Shown: positions 56,092 through 64,000 of the stretch, one piece after another
Numbering within the stretch: the stretch's first letter is position 1
Layout: each line of letters starts with the position of its first letter
Source: JBOHRN01 sp050732775
GTDB lineage: Bacteria; Gemmatimonadota; Gemmatimonadetes; Longimicrobiales; Longimicrobiaceae
Reading direction: 5' to 3'
Assembly (NCBI GenBank): GCA_050732775.1
Contig: JBOHRN010000049.1
Location: 5,108-69,107, forward strand
DNA: 64,000 nucleotides
Notes under the pieces: generated by a model
Told to the model about the DNA's origin: nothing
Databases searched by the model: none
The model's input: only the letters and a program-made list of their open reading frames with translations
Made by a program: the position numbers and the translations under genes

Positions 56092-56951
56092 GCCTCCTCC
56101 TTCCACTGGTAGAAGCCGTGTCCCGTCTTTTTGCCCAGCTTGCCCTCGGACACCATCCGGCGCAACGTTTCCGGCGGCCGGTACTGCTCGCCTCCCAGCT
56201 GGTCATGGAGGTACTCGGCGATCCCCAGCCGCACGTCGAGTCCCACCAGATCGGTGAGCCGCAGCGGTCCCACGGGGTGGTTGTAGCCCAACTCCATGGC
56301 CTGGTCTATGTCCCTGGCGCTCGCCACCCCCTCTTCGACCATCCGCATCGCCTCTAGCCCCAGCACCACGCCGAGGCGCGAAGAGGCGAAACCGGGAGTG
56401 TCCGTGACCACGATGGGCTCTTTGCCGATCCCTCGCGCGAAGGTAACGCTCGTCTGCACGGTCTGGTCCGAGGTCTCCCTTCCCCTCACGATCTCCAGCA
56501 ACTTCATAAGGTGGACCGGATTGAAGAAGTGGAGGCCGACGACCCGTTCGGGGCGTCCGGTAGCCCGCGCGATCTCGCTCACGCTCAGCGACGAGGTGTT
56601 GGTCGCGAGGATTGCCTCGGAGGGAGCCATTTGGTCGAGCCGCGAAAACAGCTCGGTCTTGAGTTCGATCCGCTCCGGTACCGCTTCGATGACTAGCCCG
56701 GCCCCGCGTACCGCCTCTTCGGGGCTGGCAACAGCGTGTAGCCGGGCCAGGGTGGCACGCCGCGCTTCCACGCTCACCTTGCCACGCTCCACCCCCTGGT
56801 CCAAGTTGGTGCGAAGGCGAGATAAGCCACGCTCTAGCTGGCCTTGATCGGCGTCGCAGAGCCGCACCTCGAAGCCCGCCATAGCACACACCTGGGCGAT
56901 ACCGTGGCCCATGGTGCCCGCGCCGATCACAGCCACCCGTTCCGGATTCAT
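56088..56951 (-). CDS. 3-hydroxyacyl-CoA (3-hydroxybutyryl-CoA) dehydrogenase
   Basis: This NAD enzyme oxidises 3-hydroxyacyl-CoA to the 3-keto form, 287 aa. The Rossmann motif is VAVIGAGTMGHGIAQVCAM. The catalytic His is in VGLHFFNPVHLMKLLE. DTPGFASSRLG and ELGYNHPVGPLRLTDLVGLD are conserved. It ends GKKTGHGFYQW. ATG 56951 overlaps the upstream crotonase stop; an earlier in-frame start would run into that gene. PaaH/Hbd-type. Confidence 0.95.
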   Translation of the reverse strand: MNPERVAVIGAGTMGHGIAQVCAMAGFEVRLCDADQGQLERGLSRLRTNLDQGVERGKVSVEARRATLARLHAVASPEEAVRGAGLVIEAVPERIELKTELFSRLDQMAPSEAILATNTSSLSVSEIARATGRPERVVGLHFFNPVHLMKLLEIVRGRETSDQTVQTSVTFARGIGKEPIVVTDTPGFASSRLGVVLGLEAMRMVEEGVASARDIDQAMELGYNHPVGPLRLTDLVGLDVRLGIAEYLHDQLGGEQYRPPETLRRMVSEGKLGKKTGHGFYQWKEEA

Positions 56952-57763
56952 GTCCCGACCCTGGCGAAGTCGGCTGGCCGCTTGTCTAGAAAGGCGGCTA
57001 CCCCCTCGCGAAACTCGGGCGACCGGAAGCATAGCATTTGGGCCTCGGCCTCCCTCTCCATCGCCTGGTCCAGCCCCGCCGGGTCGCCGGCGAGCGTCCG
57101 TTTGGCCTCCCGGAAGGCAAGGGGTGCGGTTCGGGCGAGACTTACCGCCAGCTCTCCGCTCCGCTTGCGGAAGTCCACCTGCGGGTAGAGCCGGTCCACC
57201 AGTCCGATCTGCCGGGCCTCGCCGGCCGGCACCATGCGGCCCGAGAAAACCAGCTCCGCGGCCCGGCCATATCCCACCAAACGGGGCAGAAAGTAAGTAG
57301 CGCCCCAGTCCGGGTGAAGGCCGACCCGGTTGAAGGTGATACCTAGCGACGCCCGCTCCGACGCCGCGCGCAGATCACAGGCCAGGGCGAGCGCGGCTCC
57401 GGCTCCGGCCGCCGGGCCGTTCAGGGCTGCGATGACCGGCTTTTCGGCCCGCCGCATCTCCCGGATCACCTCCATGCCGGCGCGCAGGTAGCGGGCGAAG
57501 GTATCCTCGTCTCCGCTCTCGACCAGCTTTGCCATCACCTGTACGTCAGCGCCGGCGCAGAACGCCCGTCCCGAGCCGGTGAGCGTAATCACCCGCACGT
57601 CGTCGCGCCCGGCCGCCTCGCGCAGGGCACCTCCGAGCCGCTCGCGCATGTCGTCCACCAGCGCGTTCATGCTCTCGGGGCGGTTCAGCGTGACGACTGC
57701 CACGGCGTCCTCGACCGAAAGGAGGATGGTGTTGGCCGCGTTCCCGGCCCGCTGCCCGCTCAC
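56948..57763 (-). CDS. Enoyl-CoA hydratase/isomerase, PaaG-like
   Basis: This 271-aa crotonase resembles PaaG-type isomerases. AFCAGADVQV and NGPAAGAGAALALACDLRAA are conserved, and GLHPDWGATYFLPRLVG carries an Asp where hydratases have the second Glu, as in PaaG. This suggests double-bond or ring-epoxide isomerisation rather than simple hydration. GTG 57763 overlaps the thiolase stop as GTGA. Confidence 0.9.
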   Translation of the reverse strand: MSGQRAGNAANTILLSVEDAVAVVTLNRPESMNALVDDMRERLGGALREAAGRDDVRVITLTGSGRAFCAGADVQVMAKLVESGDEDTFARYLRAGMEVIREMRRAEKPVIAALNGPAAGAGAALALACDLRAASERASLGITFNRVGLHPDWGATYFLPRLVGYGRAAELVFSGRMVPAGEARQIGLVDRLYPQVDFRKRSGELAVSLARTAPLAFREAKRTLAGDPAGLDQAMEREAEAQMLCFRSPEFREGVAAFLDKRPADFARVGT

Positions 57764-58962
57764 CCCGTGCCCTCGACCACCAGGGCGACACCCTGGCCCA
57801 CGCCGATGCACATGGTGGCCAGGCCGTAGCGTACGGAGCGGCGGCGCATCTCGTGGAGCAGGGTAGTTAGAATCCGGGCCCCCGAGCAGCCCAGGGGGTG
57901 GCCGTGCGCGATGGCTCCGCCGTTCACGTTGACGATCTCGGGGTCTAGCCCCAGTTCGCGCAGGCACGCGACCGATTGGGCCGCGAACGCCTCATTCAGC
58001 TCCACCAACCCCAGGTCAGAGACCGAGAGCCCCGCCCGCTCCAACGCCCTCTCGCTGGCCGGGACGGGGCCGATTCCCATCCGCGCGGGGTCCACGCCGG
58101 CTACGGCGCTGGAGACGATGCGCCCTAGGGGTTCTCCTCCCACTCGTGCCAGCGCGGCTTCGGAAGCGACGAGCAGGGCGGCGGCGCCGTCGTTCAACCC
58201 GGAGGCGTTACCCGCGGTCACCGTGCCGCCCTCCAGTCGGAAGGCGGCTCGCAGCCCGGCTAGCGCGCTGGCTGTGGTGTCGGGGCGGGGGTGCTCGTCG
58301 CGGTCCACCAGCACCGGGTCGCCCTGGCGGCTGGGTACCTCCAGCGGGACGATCTCGCCCTGGAAGAGGTCTTCCTCCAGCGCCCGCGCCGTGCGGCGCT
58401 GGCTCTCCAGGGCGAATGCGTCTTGCTCTTCGCGGCTCACGCCGTACTCCCGCGCGACTATTTCGGCCGTCTCGCCCAGGGGTACCGTCCACTCCGCCGG
58501 CATCTCCGGATTCACGAAGCGCCACCCCAGCAGCGAGTCGGCCGTCTCGGGCACGCCTCGGGGGTAGCCGCGCTCCGGTTTGAGCAAGACCCACGGCGCC
58601 CTGGACATGCTCTCCACTCCGCCCGCCACGAAGACCTCGCCCTCGCCCGCCCGCACGGCGTGCCCGGCCGAAATCACCGCCTGGAGCCCGGAGCCGCAGA
58701 GCCGGTTCACCGTCTGGCCCGGCACCGAGACCGGCAGCCCGGCCAGCAGGAGGGCCATGCGAGCCACGTTACGGTTGTCTTCGCCCGCCTGGTTGGCGCA
58801 ACCGAGGATCACGTCGTCGATTGTGGCCGGGTCCACGCCCGTGCGCTCGACCAGCGCCCGGATCGGCACGGCGGCCAGATCGTCTGGCCGCACCGGAGCC
58901 AGGGCGCCGCCGTGGCGGCCCACCGGCGTGCGGCAGGCGTCGAGGATGTACGCGTCTTTCAC
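57760..58962 (-). CDS. Acetyl-CoA acyltransferase (thiolase, PaaJ/PcaF-like)
   Basis: This 400-aa thiolase cleaves 3-ketoacyl-CoA. The active-site Cys is at about residue 89 in VNRLCGSGLQAV. The His is in NVNGGAIAHGHPLGCSGAR and the second Cys in MCIGVGQG. NEAFAAQSVA is also conserved. GTG 58962 overlaps the aldehyde dehydrogenase stop as GTGA; the in-frame GTG 58977 is less likely. Beta-ketoadipyl-CoA or general 3-ketoacyl-CoA are plausible substrates. Confidence 0.94.
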   Translation of the reverse strand: MKDAYILDACRTPVGRHGGALAPVRPDDLAAVPIRALVERTGVDPATIDDVILGCANQAGEDNRNVARMALLLAGLPVSVPGQTVNRLCGSGLQAVISAGHAVRAGEGEVFVAGGVESMSRAPWVLLKPERGYPRGVPETADSLLGWRFVNPEMPAEWTVPLGETAEIVAREYGVSREEQDAFALESQRRTARALEEDLFQGEIVPLEVPSRQGDPVLVDRDEHPRPDTTASALAGLRAAFRLEGGTVTAGNASGLNDGAAALLVASEAALARVGGEPLGRIVSSAVAGVDPARMGIGPVPASERALERAGLSVSDLGLVELNEAFAAQSVACLRELGLDPEIVNVNGGAIAHGHPLGCSGARILTTLLHEMRRRSVRYGLATMCIGVGQGVALVVEGTG

Positions 58963-60428
58963 CCCAGGTTTACCCACACGCTCTTGGTTTGGGTATAGAG
59001 GTCGAGCGCGTGCTTACCCAGCTCCCGGCCGTAACCGGACTGCTTGTAGCCGCCGAAGGGGGAGGCGGTGTCGAGCGGGTGGTAGGTATTTATCCACACG
59101 GTACCGGCCCGCAGGGCGTGGGCAACGCGGTGGGCCTTGGCCACGTCGCGGGTCCACACCCCCGCGGCCAGTCCGTACTCCGTCCGGTTGCCGAGTTCGA
59201 TCGCCTCTTCTAACTCCCCGAATGTAGTCACGGCGAGAACCGGTCCGAAGATCTCCTCTCGGGATATGGTCATCTCGGGAGATACCCGGTCGAAGATGGT
59301 GGGGTTGAAGAAGAAGCCCCGCCCCCCGTTCACCTCAGGGCGCCCTCCCCCGAAGAGTAGCTCCGCGCCTTCTTCCTTGCCGCGCGCCACGTACCCCTCC
59401 ACCCGCTCGAGTTGCTCCCGCGACACCAGCGGTCCCATGCGGGTCTTGGGGTCGAGCGGATCGCCGGGGAGCATCTTCCCGGCGCGGGCGCACAGCTGCT
59501 CGAGAAACTCCTCCCGGATGGTCTCTTGGACCAGCAACCGCGAACCGGCGGTGCACGTCTGCCCGGTGTTGTAGAAGATGGCCGAGCCCGCGCCGCGTAC
59601 GGCGGCGTCGAGGTCGGCGTCGGCCAGCACGATGTTGGGACTCTTGCCCCCTAGCTCCAGCGACAGCCGCTTGAGGGTGCCCGCCGCCTCTCGTTGAATA
59701 ACCTTGCCCACCGCCGTCGAGCCGGTAAAGGCGATCTTGTCGACTCCCGGGTGCCGGACCAGGGCGGCTCCCGCCCTTTCTCCAAAGCCGGGAATCACGT
59801 TCAGGACTCCGTCCGGGAGACCCGCCTCGGCGGCCACCTTGGCCAGCTCCAGAGCGGTGAGCGGCGTCTGCTCGGCGGGCTTGAGTACGACGGTGTTGCC
59901 GCACGCCAGCGCGGGCGCCACCTTCCAGCACGCCATCTGGAGCGGGTAGTTCCAGGGGATGATGGCCGCGCACACCCCCACCGGCTCTCGCCGGGTGTAG
60001 TTCAGGAACGGCCCGGGGACGGGGATCACCTCGCCCTCGATCTTGTCGGCCCAGCCGGCGTAGTAGCGGAAGCAGTCGATGGCCCCCCGCAGGTCGAACA
60101 TCCTCGCCTCGCGTACCGGCTTGCCGTTGTCGAGGGTCTCCAGGCGGGCTAGTTCGTCGGCGCGCTGCTCGATACCGTCGGCGATGGCGTAGAGGAGTCG
60201 GCCCCGCCGGCGTCCGTCCAGGCGCGACCAGTCGGAGTCGTCGAAGGCGGCGCGGGCCGCCTTTACCGCCCGGCCGACGTCTTCCTCGCCGGCCTCGGCC
60301 ACCTCGGCCAGCACCTCGCCGGTGGCCGGATTCACCGTCTCGAAGGTCTTGCCCGAGGCGGCGCCGGTCCACTCGCCGTTAACGTAGAGCTGGCCGGGAG
60401 GCAGTTTGGTCGGGGTTTCGGTGCTCAT
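58959..60428 (-). CDS. NAD(P)-dependent aldehyde dehydrogenase
   Basis: The protein has 489 aa. IPWNYPLQMACWK, VLKPAEQTPLTAL and FTGSTAVGKVI bind the cofactor. The general-base Glu is in LELGGKSPNIV and the catalytic Cys in NTGQTCTAGSRL. FGGYKQSGYGRELGKHALD closes the domain. Similarity is to betaine-aldehyde and phenylacetaldehyde dehydrogenase-like enzymes, so it may make an acid that the operon then degrades as a CoA ester. ATG 60428 is used. Confidence 0.94.
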   Translation of the reverse strand: MSTETPTKLPPGQLYVNGEWTGAASGKTFETVNPATGEVLAEVAEAGEEDVGRAVKAARAAFDDSDWSRLDGRRRGRLLYAIADGIEQRADELARLETLDNGKPVREARMFDLRGAIDCFRYYAGWADKIEGEVIPVPGPFLNYTRREPVGVCAAIIPWNYPLQMACWKVAPALACGNTVVLKPAEQTPLTALELAKVAAEAGLPDGVLNVIPGFGERAGAALVRHPGVDKIAFTGSTAVGKVIQREAAGTLKRLSLELGGKSPNIVLADADLDAAVRGAGSAIFYNTGQTCTAGSRLLVQETIREEFLEQLCARAGKMLPGDPLDPKTRMGPLVSREQLERVEGYVARGKEEGAELLFGGGRPEVNGGRGFFFNPTIFDRVSPEMTISREEIFGPVLAVTTFGELEEAIELGNRTEYGLAAGVWTRDVAKAHRVAHALRAGTVWINTYHPLDTASPFGGYKQSGYGRELGKHALDLYTQTKSVWVNLG

Positions 60429-60440
60429 CTGGTGCGGGGG

Positions 60441-61241
60441 TTACTTGCCCGCGAACTCTGGTGTGCGCTTTTCCAGGTAAGCGTTGAGCCCCTCCTTGGC
60501 GTCGGCCGAGTTGAAGAGCAGGGCCTGCAACTCGCGCTCCAAGGCCAAGCCCTGCTCGAGCGGGAGTTGGCCTCCGGTCTGGCACGCACGCTTGATATTA
60601 CCCACCGCCACGGACGCCTTGCCGGGGCGGGTGAACTGGCGGGCGTACTGGTACACGCCGTGTAGAAAGGCGCCCTGGTCCTGGGCCTCGATCACCCGGT
60701 TTACCAGGCCCCACCTCTCGGCTTCCTCGAAACCGCTGTTGCCCCCCTCGGTCATTAGCTGGATAGCCCGTGAGTAACCGACCAGACGGGTGAGCCGCTG
60801 GGTGCCGCCGGTACCGGGGAGAACCCCCAGGTTCACCTCGGGGAGCCCGATCTTGCCCGCTCCGGCGCGGGCCAGGCGCAGATCCGCGGCCATGGCGATC
60901 TCCAACCCTCCGCCCACGGTGTGCCCGTTGAGCGCCGCGATCACCAACTTCGGAGTGTGCTCCAGCCGCAGCAGGGTCTCGTTGGCGTGCAGGCAAAAGT
61001 AGTACTTCCAGACGGGGTCCGACTCCGAGAGCATGTTGATGTTGGCGCCCGCGCAGAAGAACTTCTCGCCCGCGCCGGTGATCACGATGGCGTCGACGCT
61101 TTCATCGAAGCGGGCTTTGAGGATGGCCTCGTCCAACTGCCTCATCATCTCGTGCGTGTAGGTGTTGGCGGGTGGGTCGTCGAGGGTAAAGGTGGCGATT
61201 CCGTTCTCGACACCGTAGCGGACCAGAGTTTTGTCTGCCAT
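60441..61241 (-). CDS. Enoyl-CoA hydratase/isomerase (crotonase family)
   Basis: This 266-aa crotonase is the first enzyme gene of the operon. FFCAGANINMLSESDPVWKY, NGHTVGGGLEIAMAADLRLA and GLPEVNLGVLPGTGGTQRL hold the CoA site and catalytic Glu. Residues after ANIN include an aromatic-rich insert (WKYYFCLHANETLLR) not usual in short-chain hydratases. ATG 61241. It lies 43 bases downstream of the TetR gene and 12 upstream of the aldehyde dehydrogenase. Confidence 0.92.
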   Translation of the reverse strand: MADKTLVRYGVENGIATFTLDDPPANTYTHEMMRQLDEAILKARFDESVDAIVITGAGEKFFCAGANINMLSESDPVWKYYFCLHANETLLRLEHTPKLVIAALNGHTVGGGLEIAMAADLRLARAGAGKIGLPEVNLGVLPGTGGTQRLTRLVGYSRAIQLMTEGGNSGFEEAERWGLVNRVIEAQDQGAFLHGVYQYARQFTRPGKASVAVGNIKRACQTGGQLPLEQGLALERELQALLFNSADAKEGLNAYLEKRTPEFAGK

Positions 61242-61284
61242 GAGTTCTCCGTCTGGATAATTGGAGGAATGGTTGAGGAGTTTG

Positions 61285-61917
61285 TTACTTGCCCGCCGTT
61301 TCCCCGGGCGGTGACTCCTTGCGGCCGGGGAGTCCGTCTCTCTGGTAGCCGTCCAGGAAGATACTGGTCACGTCACCGGCCAGCGTCTCCACGGGCACGT
61401 CGACGCCCGGCCGGTACCAGTTATACAGCCAGTTCATCATGCCGAACAGACCGAAGGTGGCCACCCGCAGGTCCACGCCAGCGGCTGGCTTCAGTCCGCG
61501 CACGATCTCCATGGCGGTGTCGGTGAGCCGCTGCTTCTTGGCGTTGACCTTACTTCGGTAGTCACCCGAGAGCGACCGGGCCTCGTGAGATAGCACCTTC
61601 ATCTCGGCCATGTTCTCGGCGAAGAAGCGGAGGTGGTTCTCGACCAGGAGTCGCAGCCGTTCGCGCGGGTCGTCCACCCCCTCGAGCCGCCTCTCCAGCC
61701 GCTCCAGAAGGGTCCCAAAGGCGTGGTCCTGGATCAGGAAGAGGAGCTCCTCCTTGCTGTCGAAGTAGTAGTAGAGCCCCGAGAGGGATACTTTGGTGCC
61801 CCGCGCGATGTCGCGGATACTCGCCCGGTGGTACCCCTTGTCGGCAAAGATTCCGGCGGCGGTGTGGAGGATGCTCTCCAGCTTTTCGTCGTAGCGGGCG
61901 GTGCGCGGCTCGGACAT
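61285..61917 (-). CDS. TetR-family regulator, probable repressor of the CoA operon
   Basis: This 210-aa TetR protein has its DNA-binding helix-turn-helix in the first 60 residues (ILHTAAGIFADKGYHRASIR, TKVSLSGLYYYFDSKEEL). The ligand-binding part resembles the fatty-acid/acyl-CoA-responsive TetR regulators (FadR/KstR2/PaaR groups). As the promoter-proximal gene of the minus-strand operon it probably controls its own operon and senses an acyl-CoA. ATG 61917. Confidence 0.9.
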   Translation of the reverse strand: MSEPRTARYDEKLESILHTAAGIFADKGYHRASIRDIARGTKVSLSGLYYYFDSKEELLFLIQDHAFGTLLERLERRLEGVDDPRERLRLLVENHLRFFAENMAEMKVLSHEARSLSGDYRSKVNAKKQRLTDTAMEIVRGLKPAAGVDLRVATFGLFGMMNWLYNWYRPGVDVPVETLAGDVTSIFLDGYQRDGLPGRKESPPGETAGK

Positions 61918-61959
61918 GCGTGCGGGTGGCGGACTGGCTGATTCCCTAGGGCGGGAGCC

Positions 61960-61988
61960 AAGCTATCCGTTACCGGTGGGCGGGTCAA
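61960..61988 (-). promoter_or_regulatory. Candidate promoter and operator of the TetR/CoA operon
   Basis: On the minus strand TTGACC (61988-61983) and TAGCTT (61965-61960) are 17 bp apart. A gapped inverted repeat CAAG-9-CTTG on the plus strand (61986-62002 region) overlaps the -35 and could be a TetR operator. Both are candidates only. Confidence 0.4.
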
Positions 61989-62042
61989 GCAGTGTGACTT
62001 GCCCGCTGGGCGGAGGGAGCTCCTTGCGCGGCACCCATAAGC

Positions 62043-62071
62043 TTGAACGCAACCCCCCGCGAGGGTATATT
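62043..62071 (+). promoter_or_regulatory. Sigma70-like promoter of tRNA-Leu
   Basis: TTGAAC at 62043-62048 and TATATT at 62066-62071 are separated by 17 bp; initiation near 62078 would be six bases before the tRNA. It is the same pattern as the dus promoter. Confidence 0.65.
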
Positions 62072-62083
62072 CCCAGTTGCCTC

Positions 62084-62171
62084 GCCGGGGTGGCGGAACT
62101 GGTAGACGCAGCGGACTCAAAATCCGCCGGGGCAACCCCCCGTGAAGGTTCGATTCCTTTCTCCGGCACCA
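62084..62171 (+). tRNA. tRNA-Leu (anticodon CAA)
   Basis: This is an 88-nt class II tRNA with a long variable arm. The acceptor stem GCCGGGG pairs with CTCCGGC, the anticodon stem GCGGA/TCCGC encloses the loop CTCAAAA with anticodon CAA (reads UUG), and the T-loop TTCGATT is present. The 3' CCA is encoded at 62169-62171. The following DNA looks unrelated to the host region. Confidence 0.96.
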
Positions 62172-62216
62172 GGTTAAACAATAATTACATCGTCAAGGTG
62201 TTCCGATGAGTCCCAC

Positions 62217-63092
62217 ATGACCGCTGTCGATATCCGCGTGTGCAGGCTGAGCGGCAGCGGCGGCATCGTGCTGGCAGCCGACGAGGCCGGTCAGCAGGAT
62301 GCCGCGCCGGTGATCCTGATGCACGGCGGCGGCCAGACCCGGCACGCCTGGTCTAACGCGACGCGCGAACTCGCGGCGGCTGGTTTCCACGTACTCTCGC
62401 TCGATCTGCGTGGACATGGCGACAGCGCCTGGGCCACCGACGGCAACTACCGCCTCGACGCCTTCGTTGACGATCTGCTGGCGGTGATCGCGACGCTGAC
62501 CCGCAAGCCGGCGCTGGTCGGCGCCTCGTTGGGTGGCGTCATCTCGATGCTGGCGCTGGGCGAGCGCGATCCGGCGCTCGCGCAGGCGCTGGTGCTGGTG
62601 GACGTGGCGCCGCGTATGGAAGCAAAGGGCATCGCGCATATCCGCGACTTCATGACCTCGCACTTGCAGGGCTTCGCCGATATTGACGAAGCCGCGGAGG
62701 CCGTCGCCGCCTATGCACCGCATCGCCCACGTCCCAGGGACAGCTCCGGGCTGATGAAAAACCTGCGTCGCCGCGATGACGGCCGCCTGTACTGGCACTG
62801 GGATCCCGTCTTTCTGGAACGCAGGGTACCCGCGGACCCGCTGAGCATGATGAACCGCATGGCACAGGCAGCCAGTCGCATCCGCGTCCCGACGCTGCTG
62901 GTGCGCGGCAAGCAGAGCGATGTCGTCAGCGAGGAAAGCGCGGAACATCTACGCCAGCTTATTCCGCAGGCCGAGGTTGTCGATATCCAGGGCGCCGGTC
63001 ATATGGTGGCCGGCGACCGCAACGATCATTTCAACACCGCGGTACTGACGTTCCTCCGGCGTCATCTTCTCCCCGATTCAAGCCCAGGCTAG
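62217..63092 (+). CDS. Alpha/beta-hydrolase (proteobacterial-like)
   Basis: This 291-aa alpha/beta-hydrolase has VILMHGGGQTRHAW near the oxyanion hole, LSLDLRGHGDS, and the nucleophile elbow LVGASLGGVISML with the catalytic Ser. The late IQGAGHMVAGD carries the catalytic His. It resembles peroxidase-type or esterase hydrolases common in Beta- and Gammaproteobacteria. ATG 62217 lies 45 bases after tRNA-Leu without a clear promoter. The base use and gene type differ from those upstream. Confidence 0.88.
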   Translation: MTAVDIRVCRLSGSGGIVLAADEAGQQDAAPVILMHGGGQTRHAWSNATRELAAAGFHVLSLDLRGHGDSAWATDGNYRLDAFVDDLLAVIATLTRKPALVGASLGGVISMLALGERDPALAQALVLVDVAPRMEAKGIAHIRDFMTSHLQGFADIDEAAEAVAAYAPHRPRPRDSSGLMKNLRRRDDGRLYWHWDPVFLERRVPADPLSMMNRMAQAASRIRVPTLLVRGKQSDVVSEESAEHLRQLIPQAEVVDIQGAGHMVAGDRNDHFNTAVLTFLRRHLLPDSSPG

Positions 63093-63196
63093 CCACCCAC
63101 CACATCGATTCAAAGAGCGCACTTGTCTTCGAAATCGCCGGGAAATTGATCGTTGCGATCGGCGTACTGGCCACCTCAGGGTGTTACCATCGCCGC

Positions 63197-63751
63197 ATGA
63201 ATTTCTGCAGCCACTGCGGCGCGCCGGTCGAGATGAAAGTCCCGCCTGGCGATCTGCTGCCACGCTACGTCTGCACCAGTTGCCAGACCGTTCACTACCA
63301 GAATCCACGGGTCATCATGGGTTGCATCCCGCAATGGCAGGACAAGATCCTGCTGTGCAAGCGCGCCATTGAACCACGCAAGGGCTACTGGACCCTGCCG
63401 GCCGGCTTTCTCGAGAACGGCGAAACCCTGGCCGAGGCCGCCGCACGCGAAACGCGCGAGGAGGCGCTGGCCGAGGTCCAGATCCTCGACTTGTTCAGCG
63501 TCATCAACGTGCCGCATATCCGCCAGGTGCACATGTTCTACCTGGGGCGCTTGATGCGACCGGAGTTTGGTCCCAGCGACGAAAGCCTGGAGGTGGTGCT
63601 TTATGCCGAAAACGAGATTCCCTGGGATGACATCGCTTTTCCCACGGTATTCAGGACACTCAAGGCCTATTTCGACGACCGCCGTGCGGGCCAGTATCGC
63701 CTGCATATCCTCGACATCCCGCGACCCGCGCCACGCCCCGTACAGGACTAG
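63197..63751 (+). CDS. NUDIX hydrolase with N-terminal zinc ribbon
   Basis: This 184-aa protein has an N-terminal zinc ribbon (FCSHCGAP, CTSCQTVHYQNP) followed by a NUDIX domain. The NUDIX box is recognisable from GFLENGETLAEAAARETREE onward. The arrangement resembles NudC-like relatives in proteobacteria that hydrolyse nucleoside diphosphate derivatives. ATG 63197 starts at the conserved ribbon; the upstream in-frame extension is unlikely. Confidence 0.9.
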   Translation: MNFCSHCGAPVEMKVPPGDLLPRYVCTSCQTVHYQNPRVIMGCIPQWQDKILLCKRAIEPRKGYWTLPAGFLENGETLAEAAARETREEALAEVQILDLFSVINVPHIRQVHMFYLGRLMRPEFGPSDESLEVVLYAENEIPWDDIAFPTVFRTLKAYFDDRRAGQYRLHILDIPRPAPRPVQD

Positions 63752-63842
63752 CCCGCCCGATTTGTTTAAAATGGGAACGTCCCGGTCAATCGCCCACGCG
63801 CACAGCCGGGCGCCAGCAAGGCATTTCAGCGGAGTTTGAGCC

Positions 63843-64000
63843 ATGACGTTTGTCGTCACAGAACAGTGCATCAAGTGCAAATTCACCGACTGCGTGGAAG
63901 TCTGCCCGGTCGACTGTTTCCACGAAGGTCCCAACTTCCTGGTCATCGACCCGGACGAATGCATTGACTGCACGCTGTGCGAGCCCGAGTGCCCGGTGAA
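63843..64000 (+). CDS. fdxA: FdxA-type seven-iron ferredoxin, 3' end cut by window
   Basis: The first 52 codons of a 7Fe [3Fe-4S][4Fe-4S] ferredoxin are present: VVTEQCIKCKFTDCVEVCPV, CFHEGPNFLVIDPDECIDC and CTLCEPECPV. This sequence is very close to the proteobacterial FdxA consensus. ATG 63843 is preceded by GCGGAG, and a TAAAAT box at 63767-63772 may be its -10. The gene runs off the window. Confidence 0.93.
   Translation, partial: MTFVVTEQCIKCKFTDCVEVCPVDCFHEGPNFLVIDPDECIDCTLCEPECPV

Noticed and set aside
62084..62216. Integrated mobile element at tRNA-Leu
   Set aside because: No integrase, no duplicated tRNA 3' end and no mobile genes are visible in the 1.8 kb that follows; an assembly junction or simple transfer explains it as well.

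Overview
The window is about 62 kb of dense, high-GC bacterial chromosome followed by about 1.8 kb that looks foreign. Starts are often GTG or TTG, genes commonly overlap by four bases (ATGA, GTGA, TTGA), and promoters resemble sigma70 sites (TTGAAC or TTGACA, 17-18 bp, TATATT or TATACT). My best guess for the host is Gemmatimonadota or a related deep-branching Gram-negative phylum. This rests on lipoproteins and a barrel-like outer-membrane protein, a mycobacterial-like Sdh1-type succinate dehydrogenase, and HPr kinase outside Firmicutes. It is inference, not proof.

Layout. 0-11.2 kb: end of a complex I operon (nuoE-N). 11.2-16.8 kb: an alpha/beta hydrolase, a small lipoprotein, then a new promoter driving an FmdB-type zinc ribbon, argS and purM, followed by a predicted outer-membrane protein. 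16.8-20.8 kb: riboflavin genes ribD-ribE-ribBA-ribH and nusB. 20.8-26.1 kb: a compact PTS block with hprK, mannose-family EIIA/B/C/D, HPr and EI. 26.1-31.5 kb: metK, ahcY, a bifunctional-nuclease-family protein, a secreted membrane-anchored protein, recO and a SPOR lipoprotein. 31.5-36.3 kb: a lone PtsN-like EIIA on the minus strand, a 470-bp intergenic region with a candidate small RNA, a dus gene, larB and a GGDEF protein. 36.3-38.3 kb: tmRNA, an unknown winged-helix-like protein and a receiver-like GGDEF protein. 38.4-43.9 kb: an epimerase, malate dehydrogenase and succinate dehydrogenase C-A-B. 43.9-50.3 kb: an ABC exporter, a RecQ-like helicase, acyl-CoA dehydrogenase and RNase G. 50.3-53.3 kb: an accessory islet (lipoprotein, decayed serine protease, secreted M20 peptidase) lying between rng and rplU-rpmA. 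53.3-55.2 kb: L21, L27 and an aminotransferase. 55.2-61.9 kb, minus strand: a TetR regulator and a CoA-thioester degradation operon (three crotonases, 3-hydroxyacyl-CoA dehydrogenase, thiolase, aldehyde dehydrogenase). 62.08 kb: tRNA-Leu(CAA). After it, the hydrolase, NUDIX and FdxA-type ferredoxin look proteobacterial, so this is either a transfer or an assembly junction.

How the genes work together. Complex I, succinate dehydrogenase and malate dehydrogenase make a respiratory core. The acyl-CoA dehydrogenase and the TetR-controlled operon feed acyl-CoA breakdown into it. The PTS block has both the EI-dependent histidine and the HprK-dependent serine on HPr, which suggests a sensing and regulatory role as well as, or instead of, sugar uptake. 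Riboflavin synthesis supplies flavin for the many flavoenzymes.

The most unusual points are the HprK-containing mannose-family PTS operon, probable CTG starts for recO and recQ, a candidate small RNA and a possibly leaderless dus mRNA, the Cys/His-rich membrane anchor of Sdh, a protease pseudogene with a G-tract frameshift, and the discontinuity at tRNA-Leu.
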